Source: Victivallales bacterium (GTDB lineage Bacteria > Verrucomicrobiota > Lentisphaeria > Oligosphaerales > Oligosphaeraceae). From it: a stretch of DNA of 24,658 nt. Shown here in pieces: positions 8,074 to 16,117 of this stretch (positions are counted from its first letter, which is position 1; each line of letters starts with the position of its first letter). A program made the translations under genes and the position numbers. The stretch lies in NCBI GenBank assembly GCA_017431185.1, contig JAFRLP010000033.1, forward strand, positions 1 to 24,658, in the 5' to 3' direction. Under the pieces are notes generated by a model. The model did no database searches. It saw nothing but the letters and a program-made list of their open reading frames with translations, and was not told where the DNA came from.

Positions 8074-8091
8074 AATGTCCGAAAGGACATT
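8074..8091. promoter_or_regulatory. Perfect hairpin with GAAA tetraloop between AraC gene and dehydratase-kinase fusion
   Basis: AATGTCC-GAAA-GGACATT is a 7-bp perfect stem with a GNRA tetraloop, about 75 bp after the AraC stop and 50 bp before the ATG of the fusion gene. Only four T residues follow, so it is a weak intrinsic terminator at best. The loop and 3' arm contain AAAGGA, which lies 9 bp before a TTG (8097) in frame with the fusion gene, so the hairpin could hide a ribosome binding site. Confidence 0.5.
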
Positions 8092-8141
8092 TTGCCTTGT
8101 CCCACGCGCTTTCGCATTGCCGTAAATATCGTTGTAAGTTC

Positions 8142-11100
8142 ATGCTGAAAAAATCCAGATCATGGTGGATGGCAGCATTTTTTCTGCTCCTATACGATTT
8201 GCTCACCGTAGCGCTCAGTTATTACCTGGCGCTGGCGGTTCGCTTCGAGGAATTCCTTGATTTTCCACGCGACTTTTTTGACGGCTATCTGTTCGCGCTG
8301 AAGTTTGTCCCTCTCCTGTGCGTGATGATCTACATGGTGGTCAAGCTCTACAGCAGTATCTGGAGATTCGCCAGTTACCATGAACTGGTGCAGTGCATTG
8401 TGGCGGTGGGCCTCTGCGTCCCTCTGCACTGGATGCTTCTGAGTTTCGGCTTTGGAAGAATGCCCATCTCCTATTACGTGTTCGGCGCGGCGTTTCAGTT
8501 GGGCTTTCTGCTTGCCAGCCGGTTTGCCGCCCGTCTTTACTACCTTGAGTTCTCAAACTGGAGAAAGAGATTTTGGGCGTCAAAATACATCAACAATGGA
8601 ATGCTGATCGGTGCAGGCTCCGCCGGCCAATTGATTCTGCGTGACCTCTGCACCAGCAACCTCACCGACATCACCATCCGCTGCATCATTGACGACGACC
8701 GCACAAAATGGGGATTGCTCATGGACGGCATCCGCATCGTCGGCGGTCGCCATGACATTCCGGAAAATGTTCGTCGCTACAACATCGACCGGATTTTCCT
8801 GGCCATTCCCACTCTCGACCATGACGCCAAGCAGGAGATTCTCTCCATCTGCCAGGAAACGGGCTGCGAGGTGAAGCTTCTTCCCGGCATCTACCAGTTC
8901 GCCAACGACGAAGTCGTCCTGGCGAAGATGCGTGAAGTGGAGATAGGGGATTTGCTGGCGCGCGCCCCAATCACGGTTGACGCGGAGGAAATCTCCGGCA
9001 AGTTCACTGGAAAGCGAATCCTCGTGACGGGCGGTGGCGGTTCCATTGGCTCCGAACTCTGCCGCCAGCTCGCCGAATGCCACCCTGACCAGCTTGTCGC
9101 ATTCGACAACAGCGGGAACAGCGCCTATTATCTTCAGGAGGAATTCGCCGCAAAGTACCCCAACTTGAAATTCACGGTGGAACTTGGAAGTGTCTGCGAT
9201 TATCTGCGTGTCAAACGGATTTTCGAGACATACCGCCCCGATATCGTCTTCCACGCCGCCGCGCATAAACAGGTTCCCATGCTGGAGTCCTGCCCCGGCG
9301 AAGGGATCAGGAACAATCTCATCGGAACCTACAACACCGCCTGCGCCGCCATCACGTATAGGTGCCAGAAGTTCGTGCTCCTGAGCACGGACAAGGCGGT
9401 GAATCCGACCAGCGTCCTTGGCGTGACCAGCCGTATCGGCGAAATGCTGATGCAAACCCTGGAACATCTTGGACGCTCTCACCAGTTCCGGCAGCTCTTC
9501 CCTCCCTACTCGGGAAAGGTGGAAAAGGGCAAAAACGCCACAGAGTTCGCCGCCGTCCGCTTTGGCACCGTCTTCGACTCCCAAGGCTCGGCCATGGGGC
9601 TGTTCACCCAGCAGATTGCGGCTGGCGGCCCCGTGCTGGTCACCCACAAGGAGGCCACCCGGTTCTGCATGTCCACCAGCGAGACGGTGCGGCTGCTTCT
9701 TCAGGCTGCCTGTTTTGCACGGGACGGCGAGGTGTTTGTCCTGGACATGGGCAAGCCCTTCCGAATTGATGACCTGGCCAGACGGCTCATCCGGCTTTCC
9801 GGGTTTGTCCCCGACCAGGACATCAAGATTGAATACACGGGCCTGCGTCCAGGCGAGAAACTTCGCGAGGAGCCTCTGATGCCGGAGGAGGGGATACGGA
9901 AAACATCCAATCCCAACATCTACGTGGCCAACCCCATGCGCCTGGACTTCGATGGTTTCCTGCAATCGCTGAAGGCGCTTTTCCAGATGGTCGATGGGGA
10001 AAGCGACGATTTGCGGAATCGCCTGGCCGCCATGGTCAAATCCTACCACCAGGAATCCCCGAATTCAACGGTGTTCATCGCCAGCCAGCTTGCCCAGCCG
10101 CAGGAGCCGCTCAATGTCCTGGAGAAGATAGCCGAGGAATTCACCATTCAGGGGTCAGTCACTGCCGTGGTTCCTTTGGACAGCGGCTATATCAACCGCA
10201 CCTATCGCGTGGACACATTGTCGTCCACCGGCGAAACCTCCCATGCGCTTCTCCAGCGCATCAACACCAGCGTCTTTTCCAAGCCAGGTGACTTGATGGA
10301 GAACTTCGCGCTGGTCACGGAGCATCTGTCGTCCCGTCTTCATCTTCCGGGCAGACCGGAGGTCCCCGCCTCTCCCACCTTGATTCCAACCAGAGACGGG
10401 CAAAATTACTTGGAGACGCCATCGGGGGCCTGGCGGATGATGAGTTTCTTCGAGCATATTCACTCCTACGACATTCCCGAGAATCCCCAGGTCTTCTACC
10501 AATCGGGAGTCGCCTTCGGGGCATTTTTGCAGGCCATGTCGGATTTCCCGCCAGAACGTCTCCATGAGGTCATCCCGAATTTCCACAACACCTGGAGCCG
10601 CTACGAGGATTTGGAGCGGGCCATCGCCAGCGACCCTGTAGGCCGGGTGGCTCAGGTGTCTGACGAAATCGAATTCGTCCGCAAGAGAAAAGAGCTGTTC
10701 CAGAGGATTTCCATCCCCTTGCAGAAGGGCGAAATTCCCTGGCGCATCGGCCACAATGACTGCAACCTCAACAATATCCTCTTTGACAATGCCACCAATC
10801 TTCCCGTTGCCATTGTTGACCTCGACACCGTGATGCCGTCGTCCCCCCTTTATGACTTTGGCGACTCCATGCGCATCGGGACAAACACCGCCAAGGATGA
10901 CGAAAAGGACTTGTCGAAGGTCTCCTGCGACCTCAACCTCTACGAGCAGTACGCACGGGGCTGGCTGGAGTCCTGCGGCAAGATGCTGACCCCGAAGGAG
11001 CGTGAACTCCTTCCCTACGCATCTCTGGTCATCACATCCGAGGATGGCATCCGCTTCCTGATGGACCACATCAATGGCGACACCTACTACTACATCTTCT

Positions 11101-11225
11101 ATCTCGGCCAGAACCTGGACCGCGCCCGCACCCAATTCGCGCTTCTTGCTGACATGGAGCGAAAACTTCCTGAAATACAGGCCATTCTCAACAGATTGTT
11201 CAGGCAATTGGGCATAGCCGATTGA
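8142..11225 (+). CDS. Fusion: membrane UDP-sugar 4,6-dehydratase-like (FlaA1/PglF/CapD) with NahK-like hexosamine 1-kinase
   Basis: A 1027-residue fusion. Residues 1-135 form four membrane helices (about 8-33, 49-69, 81-101, 108-130). Next come a nucleotide-binding-like domain (MLIGAGSAGQLILRDL) and a CapD-type extended SDR domain with TGGGGSIG (296-303), HAAAHKQVPMLE, STDKAVNPTS (S415-S424) and the closing LRPGEKLREE. PglF/FlaA1 enzymes convert UDP-GlcNAc to a 4-keto-6-deoxy sugar at the membrane. From residue 659 a complete phosphotransferase domain of the N-acetylhexosamine 1-kinase type follows: SGYINRTY, LLQRIN, catalytic IGHNDCNLNNILFD (D873) and metal-site VDLDTVMPSSPLYDFGD (D893 onward). 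Oddly, the SDR lysine position reads LGVTS (S430). The ATG at 8142 matches the family N-terminus; an in-frame TTG at 8097 with AAAGGA upstream is an alternative. The next gene begins 33 bp later. Confidence 0.9.
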   Translation: MLKKSRSWWMAAFFLLLYDLLTVALSYYLALAVRFEEFLDFPRDFFDGYLFALKFVPLLCVMIYMVVKLYSSIWRFASYHELVQCIVAVGLCVPLHWMLLSFGFGRMPISYYVFGAAFQLGFLLASRFAARLYYLEFSNWRKRFWASKYINNGMLIGAGSAGQLILRDLCTSNLTDITIRCIIDDDRTKWGLLMDGIRIVGGRHDIPENVRRYNIDRIFLAIPTLDHDAKQEILSICQETGCEVKLLPGIYQFANDEVVLAKMREVEIGDLLARAPITVDAEEISGKFTGKRILVTGGGGSIGSELCRQLAECHPDQLVAFDNSGNSAYYLQEEFAAKYPNLKFTVELGSVCDYLRVKRIFETYRPDIVFHAAAHKQVPMLESCPGEGIRNNLIGTYNTACAAITYRCQKFVLLSTDKAVNPTSVLGVTSRIGEMLMQTLEHLGRSHQFRQLFPPYSGKVEKGKNATEFAAVRFGTVFDSQGSAMGLFTQQIAAGGPVLVTHKEATRFCMSTSETVRLLLQAACFARDGEVFVLDMGKPFRIDDLARRLIRLSGFVPDQDIKIEYTGLRPGEKLREEPLMPEEGIRKTSNPNIYVANPMRLDFDGFLQSLKALFQMVDGESDDLRNRLAAMVKSYHQESPNSTVFIASQLAQPQEPLNVLEKIAEEFTIQGSVTAVVPLDSGYINRTYRVDTLSSTGETSHALLQRINTSVFSKPGDLMENFALVTEHLSSRLHLPGRPEVPASPTLIPTRDGQNYLETPSGAWRMMSFFEHIHSYDIPENPQVFYQSGVAFGAFLQAMSDFPPERLHEVIPNFHNTWSRYEDLERAIASDPVGRVAQVSDEIEFVRKRKELFQRISIPLQKGEIPWRIGHNDCNLNNILFDNATNLPVAIVDLDTVMPSSPLYDFGDSMRIGTNTAKDDEKDLSKVSCDLNLYEQYARGWLESCGKMLTPKERELLPYASLVITSEDGIRFLMDHINGDTYYYIFYLGQNLDRARTQFALLADMERKLPEIQAILNRLFRQLGIAD

Positions 11226-11257
11226 GGATTTCAGACCGTCACAACCCCCACTTGAAC

Positions 11258-12013
11258 ATGCGAGCCATCATCCCCGCCGCAGGCCGCGGCACCCGACTCA
11301 ATCCATCCCCCGACGCCCCGCCCAAGGCCATGTTCCCCCTGGCTGGCCGTCCTTTGCTGGAGCATGTCCTGGAACAGACGGATTTCATCGCCCCGCAGGA
11401 CACCTGGATTGTCGTAGGCTACAAGAAGGAGGCCATCATCCGTCACTTCGGCGAAAAATACCATTACGCCGAGCAGAAGGAGCAGCTGGGCACAGGCCAT
11501 GCCGTCATGCAGTGCGCCGACGCATTCCGCGACTACGATGGCACGGTTCTGATCACCTTTGGCGACATGCCGCTGTTCCGCCGTCAAGTCATGAAGGCGA
11601 TGTGCGAGCAGAACGCCTCGCACCATGCCGCCTGCACCCTGCTCACCGCCGTCAATCCAGACGTGCCGATGTGGGCGCATGTCGTGCGTGACGCAGACGG
11701 ACGTTTTGTCGATATCGTGGAGGGCAAGGACTGCACGCCCGAGCAACTCCGCCAGCCGGAATTGTTCGCGGGAGTCCTAGCCTTTGACAGCAGGCTTCTT
11801 TTCCAGTTCCTGCCTTTGCTGGACACCCACAACGTCCAGCATGAATATTATCTCACGGAAGTGCCCCGCCTGATGGCCGCCCAGGGGCTTCCGGTGGAGT
11901 TGTTCGCCACCGATGACCCGGAGGACATCCGCGGCGTCAACGCCCTCGCCGACGTCGCCGCCTGCGAAAGCATCCTTCAACAAAGAGCCGCTCATGCGGA
12001 GCGCGGCCAGTAG
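11258..12013 (+). CDS. GlmU-like nucleotidyltransferase (UDP-HexNAc pyrophosphorylase), no acetyltransferase domain
   Basis: A 251-residue single-domain Rossmann-like nucleotidyltransferase. It opens with IIPAAGRGTRL (residues 4-14) and K23 in PPKAMFPLAGRPLLEH. EQLGTGHAV (75-83) is the signature of the GlmU N-terminal domain, and GDMPL (102-106, D103) supplies the metal site. HEYYLTEVPRL and RGVNALADVA complete the GlmU pattern. Full-length GlmU has a C-terminal left-handed beta-helix acetyltransferase; here it is absent, so this is a stand-alone uridylyltransferase expected to make UDP-GlcNAc or UDP-GalNAc from the 1-phosphate. The gene directly upstream encodes a HexNAc 1-kinase domain, the enzyme that would supply this substrate. 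I chose ATG 11258 rather than the earlier TTG at 11222 because the domain begins there. A LicC/PntC-type cytidylyltransferase is a less likely alternative. Confidence 0.88.
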   Translation: MRAIIPAAGRGTRLNPSPDAPPKAMFPLAGRPLLEHVLEQTDFIAPQDTWIVVGYKKEAIIRHFGEKYHYAEQKEQLGTGHAVMQCADAFRDYDGTVLITFGDMPLFRRQVMKAMCEQNASHHAACTLLTAVNPDVPMWAHVVRDADGRFVDIVEGKDCTPEQLRQPELFAGVLAFDSRLLFQFLPLLDTHNVQHEYYLTEVPRLMAAQGLPVELFATDDPEDIRGVNALADVAACESILQQRAAHAERGQ

Positions 12014-12028
12014 TTTACAATCACCGCA

Positions 12029-13375
12029 ATGGGAACATCGACAGACTTGGCACGTGACTTGTCACGGATAACCGCTTTGGACGACCGCGACCGCAGTCAG
12101 CTCCATACCCTCATCATTGACTTCTTCGCGGCGGCATACGCGGGCTACCAGCAGAACCGTGCCTTCAACCAGGCGGTGGAGTCCGTCGTCCTCCCGCAAG
12201 GCGGCGCGGAGGAGAGTTATGTGCTTTTCCAGAACCGGCGCCTTCCGGCCAGGCTGGCGGCGTTCATGAACGCCCTCTATGGCCACGGGGCTGAACTGGA
12301 TGACGGACACAAGCGCGCCGCCGGCCATGCGGGCGTGCATCTGATTCCCGCCGTATTCGCCTTGGCGGACAAATTGGGCGTTTCCCAGGAGGATGTCCTG
12401 GTGGCGTTGGCAACCGGCTATGAGGCGTACATCCGGATTTCCTCGGCGGCGCAGCCGGGGCTGGTGCGCCACGGCTTCCATTCCACGGGAATGGCCGGCA
12501 CTCTGGCCTGCGCGGCGGCATGCGCCAGGCTCTATCACCTGGACGCGCAGGGAGTCGAGGATGCCGTCGCCCTGGCCACGACCATGAGCGGCGGTCTCTT
12601 GTCCTACGGGGATTCCCGCCCCGCCATCAAGCCCTTGAACCCCGGCAAGGCGGCTGAAAACGGCGTGATGGCCGCCATGCTGGCCAGCGCGGGCGTGCAG
12701 GGGCCGGCGGAGGCCCTGGAGGGGCCGAATGGCTGGTTCCACGCCGTGACCGACCAGGTGGACGCCTCATGCCTGAAGGGCTCCGGGCATCTGCTGCTGC
12801 ATGAGTGCTATTTCAAGCTCTATCCGTCCTGCCGCCACACGCACTGCGGAATCGACGCGGGCATCGCCCTGCACTCCAAAGCCCGGTCGGAGAACATCGC
12901 CGCAGTCAAGGTGCATATCTACCCGAATGCCATCAGGCTTGCCGGAATCCCCTATCCCAAAAACCAGGACGAGACGAAATTCTCCATCCAGTACACCCTG
13001 GCCTGTGCCCTGCTGAACGGAAACTACGGCGTGGCGGACATGGACCTGCCAAGGATGACCGCCGACGTCGTGGGACTGATTGACAAAACCCAACTGATTC
13101 CCGACGAGTCCATGGAGAACAAGGCGAAGGGAATCCGCGGGGCCCGCGTGGAGGTTGTCCTGAAAAGCGGCGAATCCCTGACGGAGACGGTGCTGGTGCC
13201 CAAGGGAGACCCCGAGAACCCGCTTTCCCGCCAGGACATTGTCGGCAAACTCCACTCTTGCGCCAAAGGCCAGGCCGCGGCCCCCGAACTGGAGTTGCTT
13301 GTTCAGTGCATCGACTCCCTGGGCGGAGACAAGCCGTTCGCCAATCCGATGTCCGCCATCAGGAAGGAGCGATGA
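12029..13375 (+). CDS. MmgE/PrpD family protein (first paralogue)
   Basis: A 448-residue protein with full MmgE/PrpD length and layout: a helical domain with GHGAELDDGHKRAAGHAGVH (residues about 88-107), then ALATGYEAYIRI, RHGFHSTGMAGTLACAAA and KPLNPGKAAENGVMAA, and a small lid domain after about residue 270 containing LYPSCRHTHCGIDA. Characterised members include 2-methylcitrate dehydratase, cis-aconitate decarboxylase and iminodisuccinate epimerase, so the chemistry is lyase or epimerase on a di- or tricarboxylate; the substrate is not readable here. It lies 15 bp after the nucleotidyltransferase and its stop overlaps the start of the LysR gene (ATGA), suggesting the LysR protein regulates this enzyme's route. 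A second family member lies at 21655-22998. Confidence 0.9.
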   Translation: MGTSTDLARDLSRITALDDRDRSQLHTLIIDFFAAAYAGYQQNRAFNQAVESVVLPQGGAEESYVLFQNRRLPARLAAFMNALYGHGAELDDGHKRAAGHAGVHLIPAVFALADKLGVSQEDVLVALATGYEAYIRISSAAQPGLVRHGFHSTGMAGTLACAAACARLYHLDAQGVEDAVALATTMSGGLLSYGDSRPAIKPLNPGKAAENGVMAAMLASAGVQGPAEALEGPNGWFHAVTDQVDASCLKGSGHLLLHECYFKLYPSCRHTHCGIDAGIALHSKARSENIAAVKVHIYPNAIRLAGIPYPKNQDETKFSIQYTLACALLNGNYGVADMDLPRMTADVVGLIDKTQLIPDESMENKAKGIRGARVEVVLKSGESLTETVLVPKGDPENPLSRQDIVGKLHSCAKGQAAAPELELLVQCIDSLGGDKPFANPMSAIRKER

Positions 13376-14277
13376 ATACCCGTCAGCTCAAATACGTCTT
13401 CACGCTGGCCAAGGACGGCTCCTTTTCAAAGGCCGCCGAGACCCTGGGCATCTCCCAGCCTTCGCTTTCGCAGTACATCAAGAAGATAGAGGAGCAAATT
13501 GGACTGCCGCTGTTTGACCGCACCAATGGGGAGGTCAGGCTGACGGACGCGGGGCAGGTGTTCATTGAGAGCGGCAGGAAAATCATTGATCTGGAGCACC
13601 AGATGGAGTCGCAGTTGGCCGACCTTTCAGCACACCGGACTGGCTCCCTGGTCATCGGGGCCGCGCCTTACCGCACAACCTGCATGCTGCCAATCATCGC
13701 CAAACGCTTCCAGGCCATCCATCCGGGAATGCATCTGATTGTGCGGGAGGGAGTCACCACCGAGCTGGCCGAAGGCATGGAACACGGCGACTACGACCTC
13801 TGCCTGACGATGCTTCCCATCGATGATAGGATCTTCGCCTGGCGGAAAATCATGGAGGAGGAGCTGCTGCTGGCTGTCCCCGCCGCACACCCTCCCCTTC
13901 GGGCGAAGAGGCTGCCGGGGCGCAAATACCAGGCCATTGACGTGCGGTACCTTGACGGGAAGCGCCTGGTGAAATTGACGGAGGCGCAGTACATGCAGCG
14001 TCTGCTGGACAACCTGTCGGCGGATTACGGGCTGTCCATCGGAACCGCCGCAGTCGTGAAGAGCCTGGGCGCCCAGGTGTCCATGGTGCGGGCAGGGGTG
14101 GGGCTGGCCCTGCTGCCCAGCGGCATCGAGCGTTTCTGCGGGAAAGACGAGGTGGCCTTCTACTCCTTTGTGCAGGAGCTTCCTCGGCGCGAAGTGGTCG
14201 TGATGTGGAGAAAGGAGTGTCGCCTCTCCACGGTGGCCGAGGAACTCAAGTCTGTCATCTGCGACATCAGCTGGTAG
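13372..14277 (+). CDS. LysR family transcriptional regulator
   Basis: A 301-residue LysR-type protein. The ATG at 13372 overlaps the preceding stop by 4 bp and has AGGAAGGAG just upstream. The N-terminal winged helix-turn-helix is typical: MNTRQLKYVFTLAKDGSFSK, then AAETLGISQPSLSQYIKKIE and LFDRTNGEVRLTDAG, followed by the linker helix to about residue 88. From residue 90 (GSLVIGAAPYRTTCMLPIIAKRF) the periplasmic-binding-protein-like effector domain begins and runs to the end. Co-directional placement behind its presumed target is less common than the classic divergent layout and implies autoregulation with the operon. The effector is probably a carboxylate related to the MmgE/PrpD substrate, which is an inference. 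Confidence 0.95.
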   Translation: MNTRQLKYVFTLAKDGSFSKAAETLGISQPSLSQYIKKIEEQIGLPLFDRTNGEVRLTDAGQVFIESGRKIIDLEHQMESQLADLSAHRTGSLVIGAAPYRTTCMLPIIAKRFQAIHPGMHLIVREGVTTELAEGMEHGDYDLCLTMLPIDDRIFAWRKIMEEELLLAVPAAHPPLRAKRLPGRKYQAIDVRYLDGKRLVKLTEAQYMQRLLDNLSADYGLSIGTAAVVKSLGAQVSMVRAGVGLALLPSGIERFCGKDEVAFYSFVQELPRREVVVMWRKECRLSTVAEELKSVICDISW

Positions 14278-14295
14278 CCGTCATCAAAGGGACAC

Positions 14296-15126
14296 ATGGA
14301 GCGCAAGGTTTTCCAGGATGCCGTCAAGGCTTTTGAGCGGATGTTTCACTGTCGTGTGTGCTATCATGACTACACCATGAAACTTGCGACCGGGCTTCTG
14401 CCGACCATGCACATCAATCCCTATTGCACGGCGGCGAAGAGACTCTCCAGGCACTATGAGAGGGATTGCATTCTCTTTGACAAATCCGTCCTTCCGGAGG
14501 CGCTTCTGAAGCAAGGCTGTCCGGTTTTCAAGCGCTGCCCCATGGATTTGCTGGAATGCGCTTTTCCGATTTACAGGGAGGGTGAGCTTTCGGGGGCGCT
14601 CTTCGCGGGGCCTTTCATGTGCCGGGAGCTGCCGGGCAGTTTTGTTCTGGCGTCCAGGAACCATTTTCCCAAAAGGGCGCATCTTGTCCCTCCCCTTCCG
14701 GAGCCGCCTGAGGATTTGGAGAGTTTTTTGGCCTTCGGCCGCGCCTTGGCCTGCCTGCTGAGCCAGATTTCCCAAAAGCGGGCGCTGTATCCAGGCAATG
14801 CAAAAGAGACCATAGAGGATTTCCTGAACCGAAACTACATGAAGGACATCACCCTGGAGCACATGGCGGAACTGCTTTCCATGACTTCGGCGCGAGCCTC
14901 CAGCCGGGTCAAAAAGGAGCTTGGCAAGGGGTTTTCCGAACTGCTGAATGAACAGCGCGTCAATGCCGCCCGCAGATTCCTGGAAAACACCAGCTTTTCC
15001 GCGGAGAACATCGCCCGGCTTTCCGGATTCAAGACCGCCCCCTATTTTCACCGCGTATTCCGGCAGAGGATGGGCATGACGCCCCAGGAATATCGACGGA
15101 GACACTCCCGCCAGGAGGAGTGCTGA
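14296..15126 (+). CDS. AraC family regulator with Cys-rich PocR-like sensor domain
   Basis: A 276-residue protein with AAAGGG before the ATG. The N-terminal half is cysteine-rich: C19, C22, C44, C58, C75, C81, C88 and C109, in segments such as HINPYC, ERDC and GCPVFKRCPMDLLECAFPIY followed by GALFAGPF. That spacing and the closing strand resemble PocR sensory domains, which bind small hydrocarbon-derived ligands or a metal. The C-terminal part (about 170-270) has the two AraC helix-turn-helix units: ITLEHMAELLSMTSARASSR and FSAENIARLSGFKTAPYFHR, closing with MTPQEYRR. It starts 18 bp after the LysR gene and could belong to that transcript, while its target may be the secretion block that starts 180 bp downstream. 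The PocR assignment is by eye. Confidence 0.88.
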   Translation: MERKVFQDAVKAFERMFHCRVCYHDYTMKLATGLLPTMHINPYCTAAKRLSRHYERDCILFDKSVLPEALLKQGCPVFKRCPMDLLECAFPIYREGELSGALFAGPFMCRELPGSFVLASRNHFPKRAHLVPPLPEPPEDLESFLAFGRALACLLSQISQKRALYPGNAKETIEDFLNRNYMKDITLEHMAELLSMTSARASSRVKKELGKGFSELLNEQRVNAARRFLENTSFSAENIARLSGFKTAPYFHRVFRQRMGMTPQEYRRRHSRQEEC

Positions 15127-15195
15127 CACGCCCCTATCCTTGTCGTGGACTGAAAAAAATATAGTAAAAAGGCAAAAAAGTGTATTTATTTCACC

Positions 15196-15214
15196 GAAAT
15201 TGCCAGTATATTAT
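15196..15214 (+). promoter_or_regulatory. AT-rich promoter-like motif shared with the 7137 region
   Basis: GAAATTGCCA directly followed by GTATATTAT occurs here, and the same two blocks separated by CT occur at 7137-7157 in the divergent promoter. TATATT (15207-15212) is an acceptable -10 hexamer for the pseudopilin gene at 15305. The shared upstream block suggests a common regulator or promoter class for the two carbohydrate/secretion operons, but two instances are little evidence. Confidence 0.4.
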
Positions 15215-15218
15215 TTGG

Positions 15219-15267
15219 AGAGGCGATTGCCTCTGAAGACAAACAGGCGACAGCGGGTGCGCTGTCG
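15219..15267 (+). ncRNA. Structured 5' leader with two hairpins upstream of pseudopilin
   Basis: The 90-nt space between the promoter-like motif and the start at 15305 contains two perfect stems: AGAGGC-GATT-GCCTCT (15219-15234) and CGACAGCG-GGTG-CGCTGTCG (15248-15267), separated by 13 nt and followed by an A-rich stretch. No run of T follows the second stem, so it is not a standard terminator. It does not match a riboswitch class I know. It may be an mRNA-stabilising leader or a regulatory element. Confidence 0.4.
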
Positions 15268-15304
15268 ATAGCCCTAACCCCAGAAAAAGAGCAGAGACAA
15301 AACC

Positions 15305-16114
15305 ATGGTTGAGGAAAAGAACCCAAAAGAGAAAGCCCGGCAAAAGGACGCCTGTCTCCTTCGCCCTGCGCGAATGAAAATCTTTACTCTCATTGAGTTG
15401 CTCGTTGTCATCGCCATAATCGCCATACTCGCCGCGATGCTGCTGCCGGCGCTGAGCAAGGCGCGGGAGAAGGCGCGCGCGGTCAGCTGCATCAACAACC
15501 TCAAGCAGGCTGGTCTTCACGCCATCATGTATCTGGACACCTACGGGCCGAATCTGCCGGGGATATACTACTACGCCAACAAGAACAAGGAGTGGTGCTG
15601 CCCCATCTACAACGAGGGGACGCACAACAAAATCCGCGCCAACAATCCTGCGGCGGTGCAAATGCTGCACTGCCCGTCCCTGAAGCGAAAGGAGCTCACT
15701 GACGAGTACACGACCTACTACACCTACGGGATGCTGGTGAGCAAGGGAACCATCCCGACCGAGTGCTACACGTTGCAGAGCGGCGCCTGCGGCGGGGTGA
15801 ACACCCGTGAAGTCCGTTCCCCCTCCCAGTACATTCTCTATGCCGACTCCCTGGTGGACTCCGATCTCGAGAACGCCGCCTGCCGTCTGGTGCTGGGAGA
15901 GAAGGACAGCGCCACCGTTGACACAATCCGCACGGGACATGTCCACACGCGGCACAACAACACGGGGAACATCTGTTTCCTGGACGGGTCGGCGCGGGCT
16001 GTCCATGGCGGCGACCTGAAGGGGTACGCCAACACCATGTATGCCAATTCGACCAACATGCCCGACCCGATATACTTCATGAACGGAAAATTCGTCCTGC
16101 AACAGGCAAATTGA
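15305..16114 (+). CDS. Type II secretion pseudopilin-like protein, H-x9-DG type (second)
   Basis: A 269-residue protein (246 if translation starts at the in-frame ATG at 15374, [12 protein letters not shown]). The longer form would have a 26-residue basic leader, long for a prepilin, and neither start has a strong Shine-Dalgarno, so 15374 is a serious alternative. The N-terminal helix [20 protein letters not shown] has Glu at mature position 5 and runs into [20 protein letters not shown]. Near the C-terminus [12 protein letters not shown] is an exact H-x9-DG signature. Several Cys pairs and Tyr-rich segments lie between. It directly precedes a very large secreted protein, 3 bp from its start, the same arrangement of pseudopilin next to secreted hydrolase seen on the left arm. 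Confidence 0.92.
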   Translation: MVEEKNPKEKARQKDACLLRPARMKIFTLIELLVVIAIIAILAAMLLPALSKAREKARAVSCINNLKQAGLHAIMYLDTYGPNLPGIYYYANKNKEWCCPIYNEGTHNKIRANNPAAVQMLHCPSLKRKELTDEYTTYYTYGMLVSKGTIPTECYTLQSGACGGVNTREVRSPSQYILYADSLVDSDLENAACRLVLGEKDSATVDTIRTGHVHTRHNNTGNICFLDGSARAVHGGDLKGYANTMYANSTNMPDPIYFMNGKFVLQQAN

Positions 16115-16117
16115 CTC

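Noticed and set aside
8580..10049. 489-codon minus-strand open frame antisense to the dehydratase-kinase fusion
   Set aside because: The plus strand encodes clear SDR and kinase motifs. The minus frame is low in recognisable structure and typical of GC-rich antisense shadows, as are those at 10155-11207, 15191-16705, 16808-18634 and 19378-21222.
11258..12013. Phosphonate (2-AEP/phosphocholine) cytidylyltransferase, given the phosphonate-like genes nearby
   Set aside because: The EQLGTGHAV and HEYYLTE motifs are GlmU-type, and the neighbouring HexNAc 1-kinase domain supplies the matching substrate, so UDP-HexNAc synthesis is preferred.
12048..12063. Sigma-54-like string TGGCACG-N4-TTGTC
   Set aside because: It lies inside the first codons of the MmgE/PrpD gene, its -12 half deviates from TTGCW, and no sigma-54 activator is encoded nearby.
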